Both the position numbers and the translations under genes were made by a program. From the NCBI RefSeq assembly GCF_002105155.1, contig NW_019028982.1, positions 1,200,501 through 1,264,500 of the forward strand: a stretch of 64,000 nt of DNA, in the 5' to 3' direction. The notes under the pieces were generated by a model. It was not told the DNA's origin and did no database searches. It saw nothing but the letters and a program-made list of their open reading frames with translations. Source of the stretch: Lobosporangium transversale (Eukaryota > Mortierellomycota > Mortierellomycetes > Mortierellales > Mortierellaceae). Shown here piece after piece: positions 55,119 to 64,000 of the stretch (the first letter of the stretch is position 1; each line of letters starts with the position of its first letter).

Positions 55119-56792
55119 ATGGCTGACCAACCCACCACAACCACACGCGCCACTCCTCGCCGCACTATTTCACGCCCTATAGCCACTGGAGCCAGCACTA
55201 CTCGGGCTACTCGCACTGCTCGACCCACCAACCAGGGGTCTCGTTCAGTAACGCGTGTGCCACGGTCATCCGCCGCTGTTTCTGACCGCACATCGACACT
55301 AGCTGCTTTACCTACTTCGTCATCTGCTCCCGAGTCAGCTGGCGGCCCATCCGGCGCTGTCATCGGAGGGATTGCAGCGGGTGCAGCCATGATGTTTGCT
55401 TTAGTCGGGCTCTTGTTTTACAAAAGGCGTAAAAGGGCTACTGTCGCTACTGCAGATGTCAGAGGTGGCAGCAAGGGTGACCTTCCTACTACAAGTACCG
55501 CTCTCTCAACGAACAACACCATCTCTGGGCCAATGTCTTTGGCACCTGATGACGGCATTGAGGCTGCACCTGCTCATCGTCCTGAAGCTCACTTTAGAGA
55601 ACAGCAGCAATTCCGACCAGGCATGAGAGACGAGCTTTTTGCTCAACCTGGCAGTGCTATCCATAAAACTCTAACGGAACGCAGGGAGAACAACAGCAAT
55701 AGCGGCAATCCTAAAGAAAACGCCCTCGTTAATAACAATGGCTATCTCAACGAGAAAGAGCTCTACAGCGGCAACAAGGAATCCCTAACAAACTCGATTT
55801 ACGACCATAATCATCTTGTAGACGATTACTTTGAAGGGCCAGACAATGCTGCAGTTGCCCCATCCATTGGTGCTCAGCGACCTGCCCCACAACCCAAAGA
55901 TCCAACGCATGGTAACTTGACACCTGCACCAGAGTATTACCTTGGTAAAGAAGATATCGATCCTCGACGTGATTTGCGTGGACTAGATAAGCCTGAAGCT
56001 TATGTGAAAAAGGCATCACCTATGTTTGAACCTGATCAGGCGCAGCCATCTGGTAACCAACGTTCCTCATCTTCTTCAGACGGGGATAGTGCCTATCTTA
56101 CACTGGAGCAGGCTCAGCAGGCCCACAACAATAAGATGATGGGTCACAAACAAAGCATTGGTTCTGCCGAGGCGTTGATGGCGAATCAACATACTAACGA
56201 CCGCCTCAAGAATAATGGGAGTGCACCTCCTGACCATCTTCTCTCGGTGGCCATGACAGAGTCCACAGTATCAATGATGCCGGCGCTCTCACCTGCAGCA
56301 GGTCCGCTACCATCTCAGCGTCCTGGCCCACCTAATCGAGGCCTAGTACAGGGACCCATGTCCCCTACTTCTCCCCATACTCGAGGCAGAGAGGATCCGT
56401 ATGCAGAAAGTGCATACAGTGAAGATTATCTCGATGATCGGTCGTTAGCATCCGGAAGCTATTATAACCCACATTATGCTGGACAGCAACATTCACCACA
56501 ATACCATCAGCATCATAGTAGTCCATACTCATCACAACCCATCTCTCCTCCATATTCTCAGCAAGGATATCCTCAACAAGGATATGGTCCTGTGCCTTAC
56601 AACAATAGTTATAATCATGGTTATAGCCATGGCCATGGCTACAATAATAATGGCTATAACAGTAATGGTTACAGTGGTTATAATGGAAACAATAGATCAT
56701 ATCCAGGCTCACCATCGTTTCCCAACTCACAGCCGCTACCTCACCATGGGCCAGGAATCCAGCGTGATGGGCCTTACCAAAGGCAATACTAG
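55119..56792 (+). CDS. Single-pass membrane protein with Ser/Thr-rich head and Tyr/Asn-rich tail
   Basis: Single exon, 557 residues. Residues 1-75 are Thr/Arg/Ser-rich without a signal peptide. One membrane segment, GAVIGGIAAGAAMMFALVGLLF (about 79-100), carries small-residue spacing and is followed at once by KRRKR, which would place the C-terminus in the cytosol. The tail is polar, with Pro/Ser/Asn regions and, from about residue 455, Tyr-rich stretches (PYSSQPISPPYSQQGYPQQG, then Asn-Gly-Tyr repeats). The layout resembles fungal Mid2/Wsc or Skg6-like cell-wall or polarity sensors, but I see no cysteine-rich ectodomain. The ATG lies in good context (ACCATGGC). Confidence 0.75.
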   Translation: MADQPTTTTRATPRRTISRPIATGASTTRATRTARPTNQGSRSVTRVPRSSAAVSDRTSTLAALPTSSSAPESAGGPSGAVIGGIAAGAAMMFALVGLLFYKRRKRATVATADVRGGSKGDLPTTSTALSTNNTISGPMSLAPDDGIEAAPAHRPEAHFREQQQFRPGMRDELFAQPGSAIHKTLTERRENNSNSGNPKENALVNNNGYLNEKELYSGNKESLTNSIYDHNHLVDDYFEGPDNAAVAPSIGAQRPAPQPKDPTHGNLTPAPEYYLGKEDIDPRRDLRGLDKPEAYVKKASPMFEPDQAQPSGNQRSSSSSDGDSAYLTLEQAQQAHNNKMMGHKQSIGSAEALMANQHTNDRLKNNGSAPPDHLLSVAMTESTVSMMPALSPAAGPLPSQRPGPPNRGLVQGPMSPTSPHTRGREDPYAESAYSEDYLDDRSLASGSYYNPHYAGQQHSPQYHQHHSSPYSSQPISPPYSQQGYPQQGYGPVPYNNSYNHGYSHGHGYNNNGYNSNGYSGYNGNNRSYPGSPSFPNSQPLPHHGPGIQRDGPYQRQY

Positions 56793-57160
56793 TAAATACT
56801 GTTGACCAGTTTAGAATAGTAAAATGTAATAAAAAGAAGAACGCGTCGAAGTTGCTCATCAATCAATGGATGCTAGTGATGACCATGTGCGTCCTCGTGC
56901 ACTAGCATGGAATTTTTATTGTTAATGAACACAAAAAGAACCAATCTTTTTTTCTTCTTCCTTTCCCTCTTCTTTCCCTCTCTCTCTCTTTTGCTTTCAT
57001 TTCACTTTCATTTCAGCTTGTCAACATTAACTGGGTTGGTTCTGTTCATTCTTATTGAAAGTCACTTCCATTCCCTTATTTTCTTCATTTTTTAAAAAAA
57101 GAAGCATTAGTTATTAAATAACCATAGACACACTTTTCTATTCCCTCTCCCTTCCTCCAA
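56793..57160. other. Spacer, pyrimidine-rich
   Basis: 368 bp, T/C-rich from about 56945 onward, as in fungal promoters. No gene seen. Confidence 0.5.
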
Positions 57161-57451
57161 ATGGGCACTTTCAGTCAAGGTATTACTCTCCATTCTGCAG
57201 GGACAGCAACAGGATCTGCCACCTCCCTGTCGCATCGTTCCTCACTCAAAGCACCTGCCCAAGTACGTTGGCCTGTGAACCTCAACCAACTTGCAGCACT
57301 CTCCCTTGACGATGACTCTGACCTTGACCGGTCCTTCTCCGATGGTAACAATACCCAAACATATCAATTATCATATCTGTTCGTTCCTTGTCAATATACC
57401 ACACACCTACTTGAACACACTTGAGGCATTGGCATACTATTAAAAGCTGAC

Positions 57452-57482
<31 letters not shown>

Positions 57483-59651
57483 AAGTCTCACGCGATGAAA
57501 TAGGCTCTGTCAAATTGTTGCGGATGCTCAAGGACAGCGACGACGAGTCGACTGCGTTGGCCAGTTCACAATCAAGGCTGCGAGGGTAATGTTGATTGCA
57601 CACATTATTTCAATACTGATGTTGATCTGGTGTTGGTCCCGTTCATCGCCTCTCCCTCCCCTCTCCTCCTTTGTCTACCTCACTTCCACATTTATTCTCT
57701 CCTAGCCGGCTCTTTCACGCATTTGTCTTTTACGGCTCAAAGTAACCTAATCTCCTGATATTGCATTCTTTCCCTCCTCGCTCACTCTTTCTCATCCTTG
57801 CTTCCGCTTTAGACCAAGATTATCGTACTCAAGCTCACAAACGACTCAACAGAAGCAACAGCTCCAACAATCCCATCAGGGAGGTAGCCCTATTGCACGC
57901 TCCACATCCCTACAAGGTGTTCATGGTTATCAGTCAGGTACCAATAGTAATAGTGCTACCAATGTCCTCCGACCACCACAGAGGAGACGATCCGATAATA
58001 AGGGATCAAGTCCTGCCACAGTACTCAGTAAACGACCAACAAGCCTTCGTCATCATCAATCAGACTTGTCGTTGGCAAGTACACGACGACAAGTTGGCAT
58101 AGCTGATCGTCCAGAAAATATGGGACATATCTTTTCAGAGACTAATGTTATTGCACAGAAATCAAGGACCAGTGGTGTACCACAGCATGATAAGATTGCA
58201 AGTGGACTCCGTGGACCAAGTTATAAGAGCGGGACCGATACCACTCCATCATCATCTCCGTCCGCTCTTCGAAAACCCGGTACTATCTCCAGTCCGTTAT
58301 CTTCATCTTCAAGTATACCCTCTCCAGCACTTCAACCTAGATCTCGTCTTTCTGTCCCTTCAAAGTTGTCTTCTCTGCCTTCAACTGGCACTATCTCTGG
58401 CCTAAAACAACGTTCACCTGCTCCCGCCACTGTTATTGGTATGGGGCCGGATCTTCGACAGCGGGAGTCTCTTTCGCCACCAAGACTCTCAAGTTCATCA
58501 GGACCATCTAGAAAGATAACGGGATTACAGCAGTCGCCTCTATCTCGACCTATGACCCTTAATCATCATGCTATGGGAAACCAGTCAACTACAGCTATTG
58601 TTTCGGCCTCACCTTCGTTTTCTTTTGCACAAGAGATTACAGCAGAGAATGATGGCGAGAGCGACCAGATGATACTAAAGTTAACAGAAGAACTAGACCG
58701 CTATAGGATAGAGCTGGAAACCTATAAGCAAGAGCGAGTTGTTGCAGACAAAATGAAGAAACAAATTTCAGATCTTGAGCGGGATCTCGAGACTGCCTTG
58801 GATTCGTTGCAGACTGCAGAAGCAAAGGTGATTGAAGCCGACTCACAACAACAAGCTGTAGACTCGCGTATTTCTGATTTTGAGAAAATGATCGAAGGCT
58901 TAAAAGCGGATTTGAACATGGAGAAATTGAAAGCAGAGAAGGCGCTTGGGGACGCAGCTGCCAGCCAAAAGCAAAAGTTACAAGAGCTGGAGATTCGCAA
59001 TAGAGGTGATTTTGCAAACATGAAAACCCTCCTGCCCGTTACTTTCGCTTCCTTTCTTACAGTATGATCCTTTTAGATTTTTATTCATCATTCTTTAAAT
59101 TCCCTAATAATTATTGGCCATAGAACTGGAAACAAAGTTGACGCAGGCGCAAGATGAGATCGACCAACTTGAACTCCAGGTTGTCCCAGCAGAGCTTCAG
59201 GATGTGCATCAATCATTGTTTTCAGCTACACAGGAACTCGACGAAGAGAAAAAACGCTGCGAAAAATTAAGGACGGAATTGGCTGAAGAAAAGGCGAAGA
59301 TAGCACGTGAACAGGAAGATTCAGGGCAGCTCCTGGTCAAGATCAGTCAACTTCAGGATACTATTGCGTACGTGTGGTTTCGTTTTTCTATATTTGTTAG
59401 TACAAAGTGTGCTCAAGGAATTTATTTTTGATACATGCGCTTAAAATTCTTTTTATATATGCGCTGGTGAATAATAGGAACCATATTCGAGATAACAACG
59501 CTCTCAAAGAAGTAGTAAAAGAACATGAAAAATGCCAAGAAAATGCTGAAGTTGCAGATCATCAGTACAAGAAAGAAGTTGTCCGACTACAGGTAATCTT
59601 TTAGTCTATCATCTCCTCTTATACAACATGACATTGATGAGATGTCGAAGG

Positions 59652-59686
<35 letters not shown>

Positions 59687-60972
59687 TAAAAAAAGTTTCG
59701 TGGTTACTGATTGTCATTTCCTCACCTTTTTGTACGCTGTAGGATGAGATTTCGATTCATCAACAAAGTCTAACCGAGGAAAGAGAGCAACGCTCAAGAG
59801 TGTAAGTGTCGTAGGATTGGACATGTCCCCCTACGATGTGGCATCAAGACCATGATGAGCCTTTACTAACTTTATTTTAACAAACTGTAACTAGTGAACA
59901 AGCTCTGCAGGAGCAGCAATATCAATCCCACCAACTACAACAGCAAATTCAGTTGCAGCAAACTCAGCTCCATCAACAACAAACAGAGATTGTCAATCTG
60001 CGTGCTAGTTTGGAGGTAGAGCAGAGACAAACTGTTCTTCTTCAACAAAAACTCCAGGAGGAGCAACGGTTGAACAGCCAATACGGAAGGCGTGTTTCTA
60101 TAGATGGTGATCTCAACGGATCGTTTTTGATGGTGGAAAATAACGCAAATGGTAGCAATGGCATCAACGTTGGAGCTACTCCGGTGGTGATGACTGCTTC
60201 TTCTGATATCCCATTGAATATGATAGGCAACAACAACATGGTTTCACCTGGACCCGGCCATCCATTATCATCATCTGGCCCATTCTCGTCCATGACGACT
60301 ACAGCCACGTCATTAGCAACTGGAATTCAGCCTATTCGTGGTTTTGATGCTTCGTCATCCTCTTCATCATTGTTGTCAAACCAGATTAATGCAAGCTCAG
60401 CCCAGAGTGGCGTACAAGCTGCAGCACTTCCACCAATGGCACCTGCTATGACCCATGGAGGAATGGCCACATCGGTAGCAGGAATAGCAACCCCAGATAT
60501 CGAAGCTAAGCCTGGAATGATTCATCGTGGCAGCTCTAGTTCAATCACAGGAATCATAGCGAATGGAAACGTGGGTAATAACCGTTTATCGTTGCAAGAC
60601 TCGCTTGGATCTGCAGGGTCTTCAGCAACTACTTCAGGCGCAGCAGTGGCTGTTGGTATGCAAACTATTGAGGAATTGACAACTCAACTACAGCACCTCA
60701 TTAAGGAAAAGGAGAGGGTACGTACATAAGTGTTTTAGCATTGTTTCATTTGTACCGTGGTTCTGGAGAAATAATAATCACTTTCTTTACTTCTTTGTTA
60801 CCTACCCACTGTTCGTCCGCATCTAAATTAGCTACAAGCGGATCTGAGCAAGATCCCGATTTCAGGCGGTGGGCCGATGACGAGACGTAAGGCGGATATG
60901 CTCGAAGAACAAATGGATAAAACAGAGAGGGCGATTAGTAAGATTCGATTGAACATCCGTATGCAGTCATGA
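57161..60972 (+). CDS. Coiled-coil protein of unknown function
   Basis: Eight exons: 57161-57344, 57486-57585, 57813-59005, 59124-59367, 59478-59592, 59743-59801, 59895-60717, 60832-60972; 2859 nt, 952 residues, all joins in frame. Residues 1-480 are Ser/Thr/Pro/Arg-rich and probably disordered. A long coiled coil follows (from about ILKLTEELDRYRIELETYKQ, through ELETKLTQAQDEIDQLELQ, to EREQRSRVEQALQEQQ). After a low-complexity stretch the protein ends with a compact helical tail, LSKIPISGGGPMTRRKADM then LEEQMDKTERAISKIRL, which looks conserved. Cytoskeletal or centrosome-linked roles are possible but inferred. The second exon's acceptor lies at the end of an A-run (TTTTAAAAAAAAAG). Confidence 0.82.
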
Positions 60973-61372
60973 GACGAATGCTCTAAGTATATGAACAAAA
61001 TAAAAAAGGATAATACATAGAAGCTATCGACTTGTGCGGGCAAGATGACATGTCTGTCTGGTCTATCTCCAATCATTCTTCTTCCGTAATTAGTCCTATC
61101 CATATGAACAACTGTACTTTCGACATCGGACTTATTTGATTACTAAAATCAAATCATCGACTAGATGTACAATAGTCGAGGAACAAAATATAAAAAAACC
61201 CTTTTTTTTTTTTTTTTTTTTTTTGTTGTTGTGATGATTGAAAATGAATATCTTAATACCAAAACTAGGCTCTGGAGACTGCGCCCTCAAGATTCCAATT
61301 TATTTACTCTTATCGTACCCTTGCTGATCCAAAGCTAGCCTTCTTCGACTAAGTGATGTGTTGTTATCTTTA
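60973..61372. other. Spacer with T-run
   Basis: 400 bp with a T-run at 61202-61224; no gene seen. Confidence 0.5.
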
Positions 61373-62197
61373 ATGCCAACACAGTCGCCGTATGAGATCT
61401 TTGACGAGGAAACAGTGGAGGATGATAGTAGTACCAGGTAAGTCTGACACGAGCAAAAAAAAAATACTATAGTATCAGTGCAAGGGTATTTGGAATAGGA
61501 AATGATCAATATAGCCCAAAGCCCAAAGACCGCGATGTATACCATAATGCATTTTGTTTTCTACTATAGCCATTTACAGTTTTACCCTCCCACGCAGCAG
61601 CAAAATCGGATAAATCTAGGAAAAAATTGGTCGGTTCTGAATTCATCGAAAGTTCTTTGGCTCCTCCTTTCGACCAGATTGCAAAACCAAACAGAACTGT
61701 CCAGCTGTCTCTATTAAGGTTAAACGTGATCAAGAGGTCAAGCATCGAGATGAAAAAGCACCAAAGCTCACTTTTAGATCTGTTGGTTCAAAACTCACCT
61801 CTGAAAATCTCCAGCAAAGGTGCACTGTTAACTGATCCTCAAATGCCATAGACTGAATACGATAATGCCATTTATATCCAACCATTCTGGGACAAGGTAT
61901 CATGCTTGACCACAATAGATGAAGCATCATTTCTACTCCCAGCAAAGGCCACAAATGAACAATAAAAAGCTTTGGATCGAAGTGCGACCAATGAATTCAA
62001 TCAAGACCAGTTGATCAAGCACAACTCCATAAAACCAAGCGAGCTGCAGGGGTTGAGCGAACGGGACAGATTTGCTTTGTTATGCGCTTGTCGTGCCCTT
62101 GTCGCGCCAGGTGGCGAAGTTGAAAAAGAAAAGGATCATCGCATAAGAGAATTAAGGAAATCCTTCATCTGTCATCACTCATTCAGTTGTTACCGAA
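61373..62197 (+). pseudogene. Damaged 5' part of the right-edge coiled-coil/LRR-like gene
   Basis: A first exon 61373-61437 (MPTQSPYEIFDEETVEDD) ends at a good GTAAGT donor. After the acceptor at 61568-61569 the likely protein can only be followed by changing frame: FYPPTQQQNR, then SEFIESSLAPPFDQIAK, then KVKRDQEVKHRDEKAPKL and VGSKLTSENLQQRC, then YDNAIYIQPFWDKVSC and LSERDRFALLCACRALVAPGG. In-frame stops lie at 61849-61851 and 61963-61965. Each piece reads as real protein, so this looks like decayed coding sequence leading into the open frame at 62198. Unrecognised small introns could explain some but probably not all breaks. Confidence 0.55.
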
Positions 62198-64000
62198 ATG
62201 ACAGAGCATCAATACCAACAATTCCGAAAGGCCGACATTATTGAAAAAGTTTGTGTCAGAATTGCTTCCACCTTTGCAAGCAATGTCAACTCGTCTTGCT
62301 ACGTAAGTTTGCAAGACATTCAAGACGTGTTTCCAGATGCATTGCGCTTCAAGTTGGACGGGGATCCCATCCCGTTCCTTATAGACCCTAATGGGAACAG
62401 GTGCGTTATTAATTATCGTGCGCCTTATCAATCGCAATTGTCTCTGAAAAAGATAAAGGAACTAAATCTGGTGTATCTCTTTATTAGAATCGAACCTCTG
62501 CGCATTGCATTTTATCCTTACAAGATCCTGGATGTCATTACAGATGTACCGCAGCCCAGCGACAGTAACAACGGCAGCAACGCCACCATTCGTTTGCCTA
62601 CATTAAAAAATTCGGCAAATCTGGTCTCTCAGGATCCTCTTTCACCATTATTAAAGTTGATTGAATGTCTCAGCTCGTTTACGCTCACCGACGCACAAAA
62701 GGAGACGATCGTCTTCAACTTTGAAAAGGCTGAAAAGTTGCTATTGGAGGCCAGCGAGAAGGATGCCAAGATTGCTCTGCTGGAAACCAAAGAAAAAGAC
62801 AACAAGCTGGTCAATCTGTTGGAGGTCAGAGAATATAATGATAAAATAGTTAGTCTGCTGTTGGAAATCAAAGAAAAGGACGATAAGATAGTTAGTCTGC
62901 TGTCGGAGGCTAAAGAGAAGGATGTTGAGATGCTCAAGTTGCAAGACAAGATGCTTGGGCTACTATCTGGGACTAGGGAAAAGGACGACAGAATGCAAAG
63001 TCAAGCCCTCAACAGACTTGCCAGCCTTCAAAAGCGTGCTCATGCTATCCTCTCCCAGAACTTTGAGCTTCACGAATGTCCATTTCCTCGATTATTTATA
63101 ATTTTGCCTGTCGACCGCCCCAGATGGGACTCAGCGGATGTCTTGAAGAACAAGTTCCGTCTCCATTTCCTTTGTGAATCTGGTGGCCACACCACAATGC
63201 CCGGCAAAAGTAGCCAGAGTCAAATCCATATTACCAAACATGACGGATACGAAGTCCGAGATTGCACAGGAATCGTCAGGAAGTATGGAAAATATATGCT
63301 CATCCTCTTACATTGGCTCAAGTTGGGAATGCCTTCGTCTGCTTCTTCAGCACCAGACTCAAGTTTAATCGATATCGGTACCGACTGTTTAATGGGCTAT
63401 ATGGATGCGCTCTCTAAGAAGCATCCGGACTTGAACAACATCAATACAATCGATGACTATGAAGGACTTGAGAGAGCTGAGCTCCGAGAGCTGAGAACAT
63501 TTCTTCGAACCAACAATGATGACAGACAAATTGACGATTTGTACAGGGTTGCGACCGGAACAGGGCATTTTAAATGGGTTTGCCTCGATCACTATCGTCC
63601 GACGTTAAAAGAGCAAGAACAGAAGGCGTTTGAAAGTGCAGTAATGGCCAATGGTGGTAAATATGACGCGTACATTGGTAAAGTGATTGTCACTTTGGAA
63701 TCCAGAACCAAAGCTGAAAAATTCTTCACGATCCTAACCAATGCAAGACGTGTTTATGAGTTGGATATCACATTCGATTGGGATTGGACCGAGGTTGAGC
63801 TTGAAGCATTTGAGAATGTCTTAAAGGTATCAAGTGTATCGATTCTCCGGCTTGGGCTTCAATGGTTTCAAGCAAGCGAAGGAAGCGCCAGCAGGGAACT
63901 ACTTTCAATATTCATGCGATATGAAATACTTGTTCGCATCATAGGACTCTGCAAGATGAAAATGATTCATATTGTTCTATCTCCGGATCTCATAAAGCTT
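62198..64000 (+). CDS. Large coiled-coil and LRR-like protein, partial at right edge
   Basis: From Met at 62198 (MTEHQYQQFRKADIIEKV) the frame runs 62198-62400, a clean intron 62401-62487, then 62488 to the window end without a stop, at least 571 residues. The first part (YVSLQDIQDVFPDALRFKLDG..IPFLID.NGNR) is a compact domain. Next come near-repeats of about 13-14 residues, EKDAKIALLETK, EKDNKLVNLLEV, NDKIVSLLLEIK, EKDDKIVSLLSEAK, forming a coiled coil. Then RLFIILPVDRPRWD..NKFRLHFLCESGGH, a segment I associate with large Mortierella/Glomeromycotina gene families, and LYRVATGTGHFKWVCLDHYR. LRR-like repeats begin near 63740 (VYELDITFDWDW, SILRLGLQWFQ). Function unknown; receptor-like or NLR-like roles are speculation. 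The upstream damaged region suggests a truncated family member. Confidence 0.7.
   Translation, partial: MTEHQYQQFRKADIIEKVCVRIASTFASNVNSSCYVSLQDIQDVFPDALRFKLDGDPIPFLIDPNGNRCVINYRAPYQSQLSLKKIKELNLVYLFIRIEPLRIAFYPYKILDVITDVPQPSDSNNGSNATIRLPTLKNSANLVSQDPLSPLLKLIECLSSFTLTDAQKETIVFNFEKAEKLLLEASEKDAKIALLETKEKDNKLVNLLEVREYNDKIVSLLLEIKEKDDKIVSLLSEAKEKDVEMLKLQDKMLGLLSGTREKDDRMQSQALNRLASLQKRAHAILSQNFELHECPFPRLFIILPVDRPRWDSADVLKNKFRLHFLCESGGHTTMPGKSSQSQIHITKHDGYEVRDCTGIVRKYGKYMLILLHWLKLGMPSSASSAPDSSLIDIGTDCLMGYMDALSKKHPDLNNINTIDDYEGLERAELRELRTFLRTNNDDRQIDDLYRVATGTGHFKWVCLDHYRPTLKEQEQKAFESAVMANGGKYDAYIGKVIVTLESRTKAEKFFTILTNARRVYELDITFDWDWTEVELEAFENVLKVSSVSILRLGLQWFQASEGSASRELLSIFMRYEILVRIIGLCKMKMIHIVLSPDLIKL

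Noticed and set aside
55119-55390. Signal peptide on the membrane protein at 55119
   Set aside because: The first 75 residues are polar and basic without a hydrophobic core.
1-64000. CRISPR arrays, rRNA and tRNA genes
   Set aside because: No spaced direct repeats or rRNA motifs seen, and no cloverleaf with a convincing T-arm found by eye; a tRNA search tool would be decisive.

Overview
The window is nuclear DNA of a filamentous, early-diverging fungus. Genes are intron-dense (short GT..AG introns of about 50-150 bp), spacers carry many A/T runs of 15-50 bp, and the gene set (CHO2, SEC14, PHO81 type SPX-ankyrin protein, class I photolyase, Artemis, fatty acyl-CoA reductase, F-box/LRR protein) fits Mucoromycota/Mortierellomycota. 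The F-box protein and the large coiled-coil protein at the right edge look like Mortierella-type families; this placement is an inference from protein style, not from a search.

Layout: 1-2632 (+) 3' part of CHO2, the PE N-methyltransferase; 3928-5941 (-) CstF-50. 6094-13038 is a complete Ty3/Gypsy-like LTR retrotransposon with two 363-bp LTRs that I read as identical, a GTAA target duplication, one fused Gag-Pol frame and a long antisense frame at its 3' end. A 140-bp MITE-like inverted repeat sits 52 bp beyond its 3' LTR. 14009-15247 (+) F-box protein. 15903-20361 (-) PHO81-like phosphate regulator. 20362-23485 is gene-poor. 23486-24352 (-) SEC14. 24353-26187 is noncoding with a possible Copia remnant. 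26188-28589 (+) eIF4B; 29049-32044 (+) AIR1/2-type TRAMP zinc-knuckle protein. 32431-40848 (-) encodes a 2705-residue disordered protein with repeated acidic tryptophan motifs, the least explained large gene here. 41164-41949 holds one or two uncertain small genes. 42759-46061 (+) Artemis-type nuclease; 46528-49042 (-) photolyase with a probable mitochondrial presequence. 50355-52182 (+) fatty acyl-CoA reductase, followed 14 bp after its stop by a Tc1/mariner element (52197-53979) with about 160-bp inverted ends, TA duplications and a broken transposase. 55119-56792 (+) single-pass membrane protein; 57161-60972 (+) coiled-coil protein; 61373-64000 (+) a large coiled-coil/LRR-like gene whose 5' part is broken and whose 3' part is open to the window edge.

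The host genes are mostly unrelated housekeeping functions: phospholipid synthesis and transport (CHO2, SEC14), RNA processing and translation (CstF-50, AIR, eIF4B), phosphate sensing (PHO81), DNA repair (Artemis, photolyase) and lipid reduction (FAR). I see no operon-like system. The accessory interest lies in the mobile elements, the antisense frame of the retroelement, the tryptophan-motif protein and the right-edge gene family. All exon borders were placed by eye from splice signals and frame continuity.
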